Source: Candidatus Marsarchaeota archaeon
Lineage (GTDB): Archaea > Micrarchaeota > Micrarchaeia > Micrarchaeales > Micrarchaeaceae
NCBI GenBank assembly: GCA_023485295.1
Contig: JAMCZQ010000006.1
Location: 62,001-126,000, forward strand
DNA length: 64,000 bases
Reading direction: 5' to 3'
Both the position numbers and the translations under genes were made by a program. The notes under the pieces were generated by a model. It saw only the letters and a list, made by a program, of their open reading frames with translations. It was not told the origin of the DNA and did no database searches. Positions 7,458 to 16,425 of the stretch are shown piece by piece. Within the stretch, counting starts at the first letter, position 1. Each line of letters begins with the position of its first letter.

Positions 7458-8226
7458 GGCATTGGTCATAGCAATAAAGGACATGAAGGAGGTGTTCAGC
7501 AGCCCTTCGATATACGGGCCGATGCTTGGAGTGCCTATATTCTTCTCGATAGCTCTGCCGTTCCTTACGGTTTATGTGGCGCTTCACGCTGCCCCAAGCA
7601 TAGCAGCAAAAATCGCGATAACACCAATTGTTGCAAGCGCCGCAAGCATAAAGAGCCTTTCATTCATGTACTTTTTTGCAATAAATGTCCTGGGACCCAT
7701 ATTCCTTACCATACCGATATTTACTGCTTCTGTCATAGCAGCTGACAGCTTTGCCGGCGAGAAGGAGCGCAAAACCTCAGAGAACCTTCTGGCTTCACCC
7801 ATAAGCAATGGCGAGCTGCTCCTGGGCAAGGTTTCCGCCTCGTTCATACCAACTATATTGCTTACTTTGGCGGTTTTTGGCATATACGGAGGCACGGTCA
7901 ACATGCTTTCAATGAGCGAATTCGGGGAGTACATACTGCCAACGCCTACGTGGCTCATGATGCTTGCAAGCGCGCCCTTCCTTGCGCTTGCTGCGATAGC
8001 GATAGTGGTTTTCGTATCCGCGCACGTAAAAGGCATAAAGGAATCCCAGCAGATAAGCACGCTGCTTGTGCTCCCTATATTGCTTATACCGTTCATATCC
8101 ATACTCGGCATAGCAAACCTTGACGTCGCGTTCTTCGCCTATGTCATAATTGCATTGGCTGTGGTGGACGCCCTTATATTATACATAAGCGTTAGGAGCT
8201 TTAGGAAGGAAAAGATACTTTATTAG
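7450..8226 (+). CDS. ABC-2 type transporter permease
   Basis: 258 residues with about six membrane segments. The start MNKALVIAIKDMKEVFSSPSIYGPMLGVP is the usual cytoplasmic lead-in of ABC-2 permeases, and FAGEKERKTSENLLASPISNGELLLGK is the diagnostic cytoplasmic loop that contacts the ATPase. It is translated from ATG 7450, inside the end of the ATPase gene, so the two are coupled and form one exporter. The exported substrate is unknown. Confidence 0.88.
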   Translation: MNKALVIAIKDMKEVFSSPSIYGPMLGVPIFFSIALPFLTVYVALHAAPSIAAKIAITPIVASAASIKSLSFMYFFAINVLGPIFLTIPIFTASVIAADSFAGEKERKTSENLLASPISNGELLLGKVSASFIPTILLTLAVFGIYGGTVNMLSMSEFGEYILPTPTWLMMLASAPFLALAAIAIVVFVSAHVKGIKESQQISTLLVLPILLIPFISILGIANLDVAFFAYVIIALAVVDALILYISVRSFRKEKILY

Positions 8227-8234
8227 CGGTTATA

Positions 8235-8429
8235 ATGGACGTCAAATGCGGAATCTGCGGAAAGCCATTCGAATGCATGGGTATAGGATTCAGGCGCTGC
8301 TGGTGTGCAGGCGTGAAGCTTGACAAACACGCATTGAAGCTTTTGAAAAGGAGCGCCAAGGGCTGCGTCTGCAGGAGCTGCCTCGAAAGGCTTACATTAA
8401 AGACTGATGACAAAGCTATAAATATATGA
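8235..8429 (+). CDS. Small cysteine-rich CWC-type protein
   Basis: 64 residues with eight Cys arranged as CGICGKPFEC..RCWC..CVCRSC. The CxxCGKpFxC...CWC arrangement matches the cysteine-rich CWC family, thought to bind zinc. It starts 8 nt after the ABC permease stop and probably shares its transcript. Function unknown. A TATA-like CTATAAATATATG inside its last codons may serve the next gene. Confidence 0.65.
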   Translation: MDVKCGICGKPFECMGIGFRRCWCAGVKLDKHALKLLKRSAKGCVCRSCLERLTLKTDDKAINI

Positions 8430-8461
8430 AAAAAGAAATGCAGGCTCTATAGTGATAATTT

Positions 8462-8959
8462 ATGGTTATGCGCAAAGAGACCCTTGCGAAAGCGATATTT
8501 GCTGCCTATGATTACAAAGATTTGGGGCTAAGCAAAAACGACGCAGATGCGCTTGCAGACTATTTGGTATGCTTTTTCGGCTATAACGATTACGTGGTGG
8601 ATAATGTTTTGTTCCCTTACGACAGGACGGTATTTTACGAACTGGAAGACAAGGATATCCTAAAATCCATACAGACTTTTGAACTGATCAGATCAAGGAA
8701 CAAATTTAACAATAATGAATGGCGGTTGAACTATTGGACGTATAATATTGATAGTATAGAAAAATGCTTAAAAATCTGCAAGGAGGAGCGAAGCCCTGAG
8801 AAAATTTATAACGAGCTGTTTGATTCGGAAGCTTTCAAGGCTTCAAGGGTTGCAGAAAATGAAACTGCAGCTTATGGCTCGCTGCTTCGCTTAGAAAATA
8901 GGGAAAGGACTGAAAAGCACGCTCGTGCAAAGCCGATGCGCACTGGCACGCAGTCTTAG
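8462..8959 (+). CDS. DUF6015-like protein
   Basis: 165 residues. The first 100 (LGLSKNDADALADYLVCFFG..., VVDNVLFPYDRTVFYELED, NEWRLNYWTYN) match my recollection of DUF6015, a short archaeal family of unknown function, while the last 60 residues are a lineage-specific charged tail. A TATA box (CTATAAATATATG, about 8416-8428) precedes it by about 35 nt. ATG 8462 or 8468 may be the start. It converges with the antiporter gene 2 nt downstream. The family match is from memory only. Confidence 0.55.
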   Translation: MVMRKETLAKAIFAAYDYKDLGLSKNDADALADYLVCFFGYNDYVVDNVLFPYDRTVFYELEDKDILKSIQTFELIRSRNKFNNNEWRLNYWTYNIDSIEKCLKICKEERSPEKIYNELFDSEAFKASRVAENETAAYGSLLRLENRERTEKHARAKPMRTGTQS

Positions 8960-8961
8960 CA

Positions 8962-10101
8962 CTAGTATTTCCGCCTGGACAGCAGAAGAGGCATTATGAT
9001 GGACATTGCTATTGTGCCTGCCACTACTATAGTATAAAGGTCGCTGCTTATTATCCCTGCCTGGAACGCTACAGATGCTATTATTATGCCTACTGCACCG
9101 CGGCTTCCGAGGATTCCTACAGCATCCCTTGCCTTGAGCTTTGACATCCTTCTTTTGGCAACATATGCGTTGAGCGCACCTCCGACCACTATGCTTATTG
9201 CAACCATTATTAGCAGTATCTGCAGGTATTTGTCTGTAGGTACAGACACCTCTATGCCAGCAATGCTGAAGAATACAGGTATGAAAAAGCTGTCGTTGAG
9301 GCGCCTGAACGTATTCTGCAATATCCTTGTTGTGCGGCTTCCGAACGTTGTCTTGTGTATCAGCATTCCGGCAAAAAGCGCTCCGAGAACATAAGTTATG
9401 CCTATGAACTGCAGTATTGCAGAGATCAGCAGGCTTGCAAGTATCACTATCGCAAATATCAGGTCCTCGGCCTTCCTGTCAAGCAACTTTTTGAAGAACT
9501 CCCTGGCTTTTTCACCCCTCAGCTTTAACTCCCTGTCAAAATACAGGAATATCGCTATGAATACGGCAAGGCCTATGAGGGTGAGCACTATGTGGGATAG
9601 CCTTACCATTGCAGCAAGTATGACAAATGCGAGTATGTCAGTAAATATGACCCCGGAAAGGAGCCTTATCCCGTCTTCAGTGTGTATCAGGGAATACCTG
9701 TATACCAGCACGGATATTATGGATATGGAAGGGACGCCTATCCCGATTGCGGTTATTATAGAAGGCGCATAGCTTATGTGGAAAAAGTAAATGGCTATTG
9801 CAGACATTACTGCTATGGGGACTACAAAAGACGAAAGCGTGAAATAGATAGCGCTCCTGAAGTGCCCTGTTAATGTTTCTGTAGTTATTTGTATGCCTAT
9901 GAAAAGCAGCACGAAGAATATCGCAACTTCTGCTATGCTTGACAATACCGAAGACGGGCTTATCAGGTTTAGGACTGCGGGGCCGAGTATCACCCCGGCT
10001 ATTATCTGGCCAACTATGTCAGTGACTCCGAAGCGCTCGCAAAGCTTGCCAAGAAGTATGGACAGCGCAAGCAGCGCCAAAAGCGATATCAGTATCTCCA
10101 T
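8962..10101 (-). CDS. Cation:proton antiporter (CPA2/KefB-like membrane domain)
   Basis: 379 residues with about 11-12 hydrophobic spans. The start MEILISLLALLALSILLGKLCERFGVTDIVGQIIAGVILGP is the hallmark of the Na+/H+ and K+/H+ exchanger family. GVIFTDILAFVILAAM holds the conserved Asp of the transport site, and FSIAGIEVSVP and RGAVGIIIASVAF are later family motifs. There is no TrkA/RCK tail, so it is the membrane domain only. The ion cannot be told from sequence. It stands alone on the minus strand. Confidence 0.9.
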   Translation of the reverse strand: MEILISLLALLALSILLGKLCERFGVTDIVGQIIAGVILGPAVLNLISPSSVLSSIAEVAIFFVLLFIGIQITTETLTGHFRSAIYFTLSSFVVPIAVMSAIAIYFFHISYAPSIITAIGIGVPSISIISVLVYRYSLIHTEDGIRLLSGVIFTDILAFVILAAMVRLSHIVLTLIGLAVFIAIFLYFDRELKLRGEKAREFFKKLLDRKAEDLIFAIVILASLLISAILQFIGITYVLGALFAGMLIHKTTFGSRTTRILQNTFRRLNDSFFIPVFFSIAGIEVSVPTDKYLQILLIMVAISIVVGGALNAYVAKRRMSKLKARDAVGILGSRGAVGIIIASVAFQAGIISSDLYTIVVAGTIAMSIIMPLLLSRRKY

Positions 10102-10166
10102 TGATTATTGTTCTTGATGAAAGCCTTATAAAACTTATAAGAAGGCGTGTGCCTGCAGGCTAAACA

Positions 10167-10856
10167 CTATCCATAGCCTTCAATGTTGTTCCTGGATTCA
10201 AAACGCTCCTTGAATGCAGTTACAACTTCGTCGGTCAGGGTTGCAAACATTTCCTTCTCCGATTTTGGAATCCGTATATGCGGCATGTTCCTTAGAAACT
10301 GCGCCATTTCGCTTTGGTCGTTTTGCTCGTCGGCTTTTCTGCGCAGCATTTCCATCGTTGATACTTTTGCGATTGCAGACTCGTATTGCATTTTAAATAT
10401 TTCTTCGCCGCGCACATTTGCATCCTTCAGGCTTGACAGCACCCATTCCATTGACTGTGTGGGGGTCCTTGGATAATTGTATATATAATCTGCCATCGAA
10501 AATCCGAGTATGGTAAAAAAGGATTTGATTGAAATGCTTTTGTCTGCATTCTTTGAGATTTCTATTGCATCTTTCGACGTGCCTGCTTCAAAATAAGGAA
10601 TGACGCTAAGAAGGCTGGAAAACTTTTCTATGTTGCTGTCGGCTATGTCCTTAAATGCGGACTTTATCTCGTTCGGCCCGATGCCAAGTGATGATATTTC
10701 AAATAGTGCTTTGGAGCTATTTTTTGAGTTTGCCAGCATGGACAGTATTTGAAATGCTTCGTAATCGCCTTTTGAAACCTGCTTCACAAGATCAAAAACG
10801 GCTTGCTTAGTTTCCATGTAAGCATTTTTCAGCAATGATATATTTATGCTTTGCAT
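10167..10856 (-). CDS. Hypothetical helical protein
   Basis: 229 residues, soluble and almost entirely helical, without a recognised motif. The middle (SKGDYEAFQILSMLANSKNSSKALFEI...) has a repeat-like helical pattern that could be ARM/HEAT-like. Its start region is followed upstream by an AT-rich divergent promoter shared with the DUF3311 gene. No family recognised. Confidence 0.65.
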   Translation of the reverse strand: MQSINISLLKNAYMETKQAVFDLVKQVSKGDYEAFQILSMLANSKNSSKALFEISSLGIGPNEIKSAFKDIADSNIEKFSSLLSVIPYFEAGTSKDAIEISKNADKSISIKSFFTILGFSMADYIYNYPRTPTQSMEWVLSSLKDANVRGEEIFKMQYESAIAKVSTMEMLRRKADEQNDQSEMAQFLRNMPHIRIPKSEKEMFATLTDEVVTAFKERFESRNNIEGYG

Positions 10857-10935
10857 GGCTTATCTTATAAAGTTTATTAAGCGTTTAGATTAACATATTT
10901 AAATCTTGCCTTTTATAAAATAGCAGTGCAGATAG

Positions 10936-11154
10936 ATGGATGGGAACAAAATTGTTGCTGCAGTCCTGATACTGATACCTTTCATTGCTTATCTTGCTCT
11001 TCCCTTATATAATGTTCAATACCCAGAGGCATTAGGGCTTCCGTTCTTTTACTGGTACCAGATAATATGGCTGCCTATATCCGGTTTGCTGTTCTACATA
11101 GCAGCTGTGCTTATAGACAAGAACCATGGCAAGGCAGGCAGGAGAAAAAAGTGA
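10936..11154 (+). CDS. DUF3311-family small membrane protein
   Basis: 72 residues with two membrane helices (residues 7-25 and 42-62), a conserved YNVQYPEALGLPFFYWYQIIW loop and a basic C-terminus. DUF3311 proteins are usually encoded directly before a sodium:solute symporter, exactly as here (6 nt gap), and are presumed accessory subunits. TTTTATAA at about 10913 lies upstream at promoter distance. Confidence 0.85.
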   Translation: MDGNKIVAAVLILIPFIAYLALPLYNVQYPEALGLPFFYWYQIIWLPISGLLFYIAAVLIDKNHGKAGRRKK

Positions 11155-11160
11155 TAACAA

Positions 11161-12675
11161 ATGCTTAGCGCTATTGGCATTGGAGTTTTCATTGCGTTGT
11201 TCATAGTGTTCATCGCAATAGGCATTCTTGGCAAGCGCTTCAGGAAAGGCGACCTTACAAAGATTGAAGAATGGTCGCTTGGAGGAAGGAACATGGGGAC
11301 TGCTTTGGTGTGGTTCCTTGTAGGCGCCGACCTTTTCACAGCTTATACGTTTATTGCTGTGCCTTCAAGCATGTTTGCAAAAGGCTCCATATTCTATTTT
11401 GCAGTGCCATACGTTTCAATAACCTTTGCTATAGCTATGCTTACAATGCCGAGGCTGTGGAGATATTCTAAAAAAAGGGGTTATATAACTGCTGCAGACT
11501 TCGTGAAAGACAAGTTCAACAGCAGGACCCTTGCAGTAATAATAGCGATTACTGGCATTGTTGCTGAACTGCCTTACATTGCGCTGCAGGTTGTCGGCAT
11601 ACAGGCTGTGCTTACTTCCATGCTGCTGGGAATAAGCAACGTGGCTTTGATAAGCAGTGCTGCGATAGTCATTGCATTCATAGCCCTCGCAGGCTTTACA
11701 TTCATAGCTGGCCTCAGGGGTGTGACGCTTACTGCCATATTCAAGGATGCGCTCATATTCATAACGGTCATAGCCGTAATACTTGCAGTCACTTTCTCAA
11801 TAGGCGGCTTTGGAAAGGCTTTTAACGGGCTTTCCGCAAATTACGTGACGCTGCCAAAGGCGTTTTCCAGCGATTACATAAGTTTGTTCCTGATGAGCGC
11901 ATTTGCTCTATATCTTTACCCGCATGCCATAAACGGCAGCCTGAGCGCCAAGGACGACAAGAAGCTAAGAAGGAGCCAGTCCCTGCTGCCGATTTACGCG
12001 CTAGGGCTTGCATTCATAGTGCTTTTCGGAATCCTCGTATATGCAGTGCCAGGGGCAATGGCAGTGCTTAAGACAATACCTGCATCTTCAAGAGGCGTTC
12101 TGGTAGTGCCTACGCTAATAGCGTCAACAATGCCAGCATGGTTTACCGGCTTCGCATTCCTTGGCATTTTCATAGGCGGGTTGGTGCCTGCGGCGCTGAT
12201 GGCCATTGCCGTAGCAAACCTGCTTACGAGGAACATAATCAAGGAGTTCAAGCCAAAGCTGGCAGGCAAGATAGAAACAACAACGACAAAGTGGATAGCC
12301 GTGATCTTCGAGTTCATAGCCCTTGGATTCGTGTTTGTTGTTCCTGCTACTTATTCGATACAGCTTCAGCTTCTCGGTGGCATAATAATACTCCAGACGC
12401 TGCCTGCAGTATTCATAGCGCTATTCACGAATAAGCTAAACAAGTATGCAGTAGGTCTGGGCTGGGCTGCAGGAATAATTTCTGGCATATACCTTGTAGA
12501 GTTGGTAAATAATTTTGGGCTCCTGTCAAACTCTTCAATAAAGGCAGGCCCCTTCGGCCTTTTATTTATAGGAGCTATAGCGCTTGCAATAAACTTGGTA
12601 ATAGTAGCGATAGGCAGCGCTGCTTCGCCGGGAAAGGCCTCCAAGGAGTTTATTGCAGCCACTAAAGGATTATAG
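11161..12675 (+). CDS. Sodium:solute symporter (SSF family)
   Basis: 504 residues and about 13 membrane helices. The N-terminal [35 protein letters not shown] is the SSS-family start, followed by [18 protein letters not shown] in the second block. This group imports organic acids, amino acids or pantothenate with Na+. The DUF3311 partner suggests the monocarboxylate/organic solute branch, which is only inference. It is preceded by GTGATAACAA. Confidence 0.92.
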   Translation: MLSAIGIGVFIALFIVFIAIGILGKRFRKGDLTKIEEWSLGGRNMGTALVWFLVGADLFTAYTFIAVPSSMFAKGSIFYFAVPYVSITFAIAMLTMPRLWRYSKKRGYITAADFVKDKFNSRTLAVIIAITGIVAELPYIALQVVGIQAVLTSMLLGISNVALISSAAIVIAFIALAGFTFIAGLRGVTLTAIFKDALIFITVIAVILAVTFSIGGFGKAFNGLSANYVTLPKAFSSDYISLFLMSAFALYLYPHAINGSLSAKDDKKLRRSQSLLPIYALGLAFIVLFGILVYAVPGAMAVLKTIPASSRGVLVVPTLIASTMPAWFTGFAFLGIFIGGLVPAALMAIAVANLLTRNIIKEFKPKLAGKIETTTTKWIAVIFEFIALGFVFVVPATYSIQLQLLGGIIILQTLPAVFIALFTNKLNKYAVGLGWAAGIISGIYLVELVNNFGLLSNSSIKAGPFGLLFIGAIALAINLVIVAIGSAASPGKASKEFIAATKGL

Positions 12676-12712
12676 TAATTGCTTGTGTGAAATTTGCGCA
12701 GGTATGGGTTTT

Positions 12713-14017
12713 ATGGAATCTAAAAGAATTGCCAAACCAAAGCCATTTTCGGTTTATCCCGGTGCATTGGCTGGATGGGTGCTTGATGCTTTTGACCTGA
12801 GCATGATGTTCCTTCTCGTCCCGGTGTTAGCAGGCATATTTTTCCCGGCAAATTTTGGATTAGCAATAATAGGCACCTGGAGCATTTACACCACCACATT
12901 CATATTTAGGCCTGTTGGCGGAGCCATATTCGGAAGGGTGGGTGACAGGATAGGAAGGAAGCGCGCTATGGTGATTACGCTTGCAGGCCTTGGAGCCATA
13001 ATATTCCTTACCGGATTCCTGCCGACTTATGCTGCCATAGGCATAGCAGCGCCTTTGCTGCTTTTTCTATTTAGAATAATAACAGGCATATTTGCAGGAG
13101 GTGAGTATGGAAACAGCGCTACAATAATGATGGAGACTGTAAAAAACAATAAAAGGGGCTTGTGGGGAGCGGCCATACAAAGCGGCTATCCCATAGGTTA
13201 TACGCTTGCTGCAATAGTTTTCTTGCTGCTTCATTATGCTTTCCCAGGCACTGCATTTGCGGTCACCGGATGGCGCTGGATGTTCTGGATAGGCATAATA
13301 CCGGTCATAATAGGCTTGATATTGAGGTACTACATGCCTGAATCTGCAATGTGGTCCGAACTTAGCCAAAAGAGGAAAGTCGCAAGGGCGCCGTTGTCTG
13401 CCTTGTTCAAGAACAGCAAAACTACAATGGGAGTTGTAACCGGCATACTGGCCATGACTGGAATTGCCTGGGTGTACGGGCTTACATTGGGCTTTTACCC
13501 GACAATTCTTTCAGTAGGCAACTTCATGACATTCCCATCCTACATATACGTAGTCATAATAGCAATATTGCTTTCGCTCATCGGCTATTTCGCGGCAGGC
13601 TACTTCAGTGATTTTATAGGGAGAAGGAACGTAATGATAATATACTCCATAATAGGCATAATACTGGCAGTACCTCTGACGTACCTTATAATTACACATT
13701 CCCTTGGCTTTTACGGAGCCCTGCTGTTCGCCAGCGCACTTGCATTCATAACAACAGGCGTGTATGGGGTAATGCCTTCGTTCCTGGCTGAGAAATTCCC
13801 AACGCAAGTCAGAAGCTCAGGAACCGGAATTGGCTTCAACGGCGGCTTCATACTTGGAAATTGGAGCACTGTGTTCCTGCTTCTCATAGTGGGGTTCGCT
13901 GCTGCAAGCTTCTTTGAGTGGTGGGGCGTGTTCGTCGTAATAGGCGAGCTTTTCATATTGGCTTCGGCATTGCTCTCAAAAGAAACGAAAGGAACAGACC
14001 TGAAGTCGATAAGCTGA
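12713..14017 (+). CDS. MFS transporter, metabolite:H+ symporter-like
   Basis: About 434 residues with 12 helices. Motifs of the major facilitator superfamily are GAIFGRVGDRIGRKRAM in loop 2-3, RIITGIFAGGEYGNSATIMME in TM4-5 and PESAMWSELSQKRK after TM6, the latter typical of the MHS (shikimate/sialic/dicarboxylate) branch. I start at ATG 12713, which has AGGT 8 nt upstream; earlier in-frame starts at 12704 and 12653 overlap the symporter end and have no homology. It is likely in one operon with DUF3311 and the SSF symporter. Confidence 0.88.
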   Translation: MESKRIAKPKPFSVYPGALAGWVLDAFDLSMMFLLVPVLAGIFFPANFGLAIIGTWSIYTTTFIFRPVGGAIFGRVGDRIGRKRAMVITLAGLGAIIFLTGFLPTYAAIGIAAPLLLFLFRIITGIFAGGEYGNSATIMMETVKNNKRGLWGAAIQSGYPIGYTLAAIVFLLLHYAFPGTAFAVTGWRWMFWIGIIPVIIGLILRYYMPESAMWSELSQKRKVARAPLSALFKNSKTTMGVVTGILAMTGIAWVYGLTLGFYPTILSVGNFMTFPSYIYVVIIAILLSLIGYFAAGYFSDFIGRRNVMIIYSIIGIILAVPLTYLIITHSLGFYGALLFASALAFITTGVYGVMPSFLAEKFPTQVRSSGTGIGFNGGFILGNWSTVFLLLIVGFAAASFFEWWGVFVVIGELFILASALLSKETKGTDLKSIS

Positions 14018-14105
14018 ACGATATGGCTCTAAAGCAAGAGGCGGTTTCAATGCCCTTTCGGCTCTGGCTTTTGTTTCTATGCTCTTAGCCTTTGACATTA
14101 GCGCC

Positions 14106-14480
14106 CTACTTGTTTAGCAATATTATGGGGCATTGGGTGCCTGCCAGTTTTTTGCCAACGTCAGTAATGGAATATTTCACGCGTATAGGATGCGAATCGA
14201 TTACTGCCCTTGTCAGCATCTTTTCTGACTCGAGGGATTTGAGCACCGACGAAAGCGTTCTTGGCGTAAGCCCTGATTTGGACAATATCTCATTGAAGAA
14301 CAGGCCTTCTTTTTCTGCGTTGAGTATAAAGATCACAGTTATCTGCCAGTTTGATTTTACTATCTTCTCGAGCGATCCGCTTTGCAGCTCATGCAAATCC
14401 AGCATGCGCTGCAGCTGGCAAAAATTTCTTGAATTGGCGCTTTTGTGCGCTTTGATAGTGCTTGCCATATGTGTCATCAT
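14106..14480 (-). CDS. HxlR-type winged-helix regulator
   Basis: 124 residues. LEKIVKSNWQITVIFILNAEKEGLFFNEILSKSGLTPRTLSSVLKSLESEKMLTRAV is a winged helix matching the HxlR/MarR group, followed by the wing (IRVKYSITDVGKKLA). It is convergent to the MFS gene and divergent from DUF981, and a palindrome lies 4 nt before its ATG, which suggests autoregulation. It may also control either neighbour. Confidence 0.82.
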   Translation of the reverse strand: MMTHMASTIKAHKSANSRNFCQLQRMLDLHELQSGSLEKIVKSNWQITVIFILNAEKEGLFFNEILSKSGLTPRTLSSVLKSLESEKMLTRAVIDSHPIRVKYSITDVGKKLAGTQCPIILLNK

Positions 14481-14483
14481 ATT

Positions 14484-14493
14484 TAGTATACTA
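14484..14493. promoter_or_regulatory. Palindrome before the HxlR-type gene
   Basis: TAGTATACTA is a perfect 10-bp palindrome placed 4 nt upstream of the regulator start. A dimeric winged-helix repressor bound here would cover its own promoter and initiation site. That it is the operator is inference from position and symmetry. Confidence 0.4.
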
Positions 14494-14615
14494 TTTGTAA
14501 CTTAGCCTATTAATAATTTGTTTTACGGTTTACATATTCCGCATTCTGCTAAGCAATTAGGTATCTGGATATTAAGATTATTAATGGTTGCATTCTACAT
14601 ATTTTAAGTGATTAA

Positions 14616-15188
14616 ATGTCAGTATTTGTAGATTCGTTGGCTGTGATGCTGCTTGCGCTGGGCTCCAGCGCTGCGCTTCTGGCAATGTATTTTCTTTATG
14701 CAGTTAGGCAAAAGAAAACGATAAGCAATCTTGCCGTGCCGATAATTGGCTTTGGTCTGTTTGATGCAGCAAGCGGCTTCCTTATGTCATTCACATGGCC
14801 CCTTCCACCAGCATACAACATGCTTTTCGGAGATCCGCTGCTGATTCTGGGCATGCTTATGGTAATGGGCGGCTACATGCTTTATAGGAACATGAACCTG
14901 AAAGTGCTTTCCATATTTGGGTTCTTCCTAGGCATATACATTTTAATAGAGGCTGTTGCCATATCCAACCTAAAGCTGGAAACAGGCGCAGACCTGATAA
15001 GCTCTATGGGGCTTTATCTGTCTTCAGGGCTTGCAGCGATACTGTCTCCGTTGATATATCTGGACCCAAAGAGCAATAACGGAAAATGGGCCTACTATCT
15101 GTTGGCAGTACTACTTATATTGGCAACGTTTGCCGCATTGTTCATAGGTTATGCTGCAATATATGGGCATCTTGCCTCGCCCCCATAA
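14616..15188 (+). CDS. DUF981-family membrane protein
   Basis: 190 residues with six or seven membrane helices. GFGLFDAASGFLMSFTWPLPPAYNMLFGDPLLILGMLMVMGGYML fits the DUF981 family, archaeal integral membrane proteins of unknown role. It is transcribed away from the HxlR gene, and a terminator-like hairpin follows it. The following gene encodes VKOR. Confidence 0.75.
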   Translation: MSVFVDSLAVMLLALGSSAALLAMYFLYAVRQKKTISNLAVPIIGFGLFDAASGFLMSFTWPLPPAYNMLFGDPLLILGMLMVMGGYMLYRNMNLKVLSIFGFFLGIYILIEAVAISNLKLETGADLISSMGLYLSSGLAAILSPLIYLDPKSNNGKWAYYLLAVLLILATFAALFIGYAAIYGHLASPP

Positions 15189-15204
15189 CAGTTTTTTATT
15201 TTGC

Positions 15205-15224
15205 TGCCGCGTATTTTCGCGGCA
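15205..15224 (+). terminator. Hairpin plus T-rich tract after the DUF981 gene
   Basis: TGCCGCG at 15205-15211 pairs perfectly with CGCGGCA at 15218-15224 around a six-base loop, and a T-rich tract follows to about 15240. It stands 16 nt after the stop codon. Archaeal terminators often need only the T tract; the hairpin may stabilise the 3' end. Confidence 0.45.
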
Positions 15225-15297
15225 TAATTTTAATTTCTTTATTTCGGTGCTAAAGGCAACTATCTATAAATCTTAATCAGGTGGCAAAACGCACAAC

Positions 15298-15804
15298 ATG
15301 TCAAACAGGGATTTGGCCATACTTACTATAATGTCAATAATAGGGCTTATTGCTTCTGGGGTAGTGATATACGAGCTCTATGTCCTACACCATCCGCCGC
15401 CATTTTGCGTACTGAATACTACGCTGGTGTCTACACCATTCAACTGCATGAAAGTCCTTACAAGCAGTTATGCAAATGTCTTCGGGGTTTCTCTGGATTT
15501 CGTCGCTTCGCTTTGGTTTATCATAAACATTACCCTTGTTTTCATGCTTTTGTACTTCGCTAAGCCAATGGCTAAGCGCGTTTTCTATGCTCTTTTCGTA
15601 TGGCGCTTCTTAGGCCTGGCAATAGTTCCATATCTGATCTACTTGGAATTCTTCGTAGTGCACTCTATATGCCTGTACTGCACAATAATGCACGGTGCCA
15701 TAATCATCGATTTCATAATAGTATCATATTTCCTTTTTTCCAAGCATTCAAGGATACGTGCCGCGCTATTCCAAAGTGCGCCAAAAATTAGCCTGCACCA
15801 ATAG
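15298..15804 (+). CDS. VKOR-family disulfide-generating membrane protein
   Basis: 168 residues and four or five membrane helices. The active site CxxC is Cys125-Cys128 (SICLYCTI) and the loop pair is Cys37 and Cys50, the four residues expected of vitamin K epoxide reductase homologues. In microbes VKOR reoxidises a DsbA-like thioredoxin using quinone. No thioredoxin-fold partner is fused or adjacent here. ATG 15298 is the first Met. Confidence 0.9.
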   Translation: MSNRDLAILTIMSIIGLIASGVVIYELYVLHHPPPFCVLNTTLVSTPFNCMKVLTSSYANVFGVSLDFVASLWFIINITLVFMLLYFAKPMAKRVFYALFVWRFLGLAIVPYLIYLEFFVVHSICLYCTIMHGAIIIDFIIVSYFLFSKHSRIRAALFQSAPKISLHQ

Positions 15805-15807
15805 TAG

Positions 15808-16221
15808 TTATGCAGGTTTATTTTTCAGGAATTTGTTTATTAGTTTAACGTCGTTCTTATCCTTTTCCCTGCCAAAAACTTTCTTCCAAGCGAGCGCCTC
15901 TTCAAGCCTTACCACTGGAATTCCTTCAATAATGTCTGCTTCCTTTATGAGTCTAGCCGGATTCGGATTGTATACGCCGTAATCCCAGTTCTCTCCAACT
16001 TCAAAGCAACCCTTTTTGAGCATCTCTCTGCCATTGGGAAATACCTCTACTTCCCACCCCTGACTCTTTAGCCTCTGGTAAACTTCATGCGTGACTAGCA
16101 CGTCTATGTCTTGCGATTCCCTAATTCCATGGGCTGCAAGCGGCACTGAACCGAAAAGAGCGTATTCTCCGATATGAAAACCAAGTGCCTTGGTCCTTTT
16201 TGCTATTTCTTCGAATTTCAT
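15808..16221 (-). CDS. Nucleotidyltransferase-fold protein (AbiEii/MNT-like)
   Basis: 137 residues. YALFGSVPLAAHGIRESQDIDVLVTHEVYQRLK contains the GS-x(n)-D-x-D core of the nucleotidyltransferase superfamily (GS then DIDV). IEGIPVVRLEEALAWKKVFGREKDKNDVKLINKFL resembles the C-terminal part of small AbiEii/DUF1814-type proteins. Such proteins are often antitoxin- or toxin-like partners, but no HEPN gene is next to it. It lies convergent to VKOR and beside a tRNA, a common landing spot for acquired genes. Confidence 0.75.
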   Translation of the reverse strand: MKFEEIAKRTKALGFHIGEYALFGSVPLAAHGIRESQDIDVLVTHEVYQRLKSQGWEVEVFPNGREMLKKGCFEVGENWDYGVYNPNPARLIKEADIIEGIPVVRLEEALAWKKVFGREKDKNDVKLINKFLKNKPA

Positions 16222-16246
16222 GAAAGCAACGCTAAAAACCTAAGCA

Positions 16247-16319
16247 TGGGGCTGCCGAGATTTGAACTCGGATATCCAGCGCCCGAGGCTGGAAGTCTGC
16301 CAGGTTAGCGTACAGCCCC
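16247..16319 (-). tRNA. tRNA-Pro (anticodon CGG)
   Basis: The acceptor GGGGCTG (from 16319) pairs fully with CAGCCCC, anticodon stem CCAGC/GCTGG encloses the loop CTCGGGC (anticodon CGG), and the T arm CCGAG-TTCAAAT-CTCGG is perfect. The discriminator is A at 16247 and no CCA is encoded. The D arm is weak: CGCT opposite GACT gives one Watson-Crick and one wobble pair, although the D-loop A14 and GG are present. There is no intron. Confidence 0.85.
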
Positions 16320-16425
16320 GTGATTTTTATAATTTGCAGGCAGATGGTCTTATCTTTGCTTGCTTTTAATCTTTTCCAAGACGTAGCCTGCCTGCTTAAT
16401 GCGCAGTAAAGATTATAATGCCTTT

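Noticed and set aside
16330..16400. 8-bp inverted repeat GCAGGCAG/CTGCCTGC
   Set aside because: Arms are about 50 bases apart with no tract or conserved context; probably chance.
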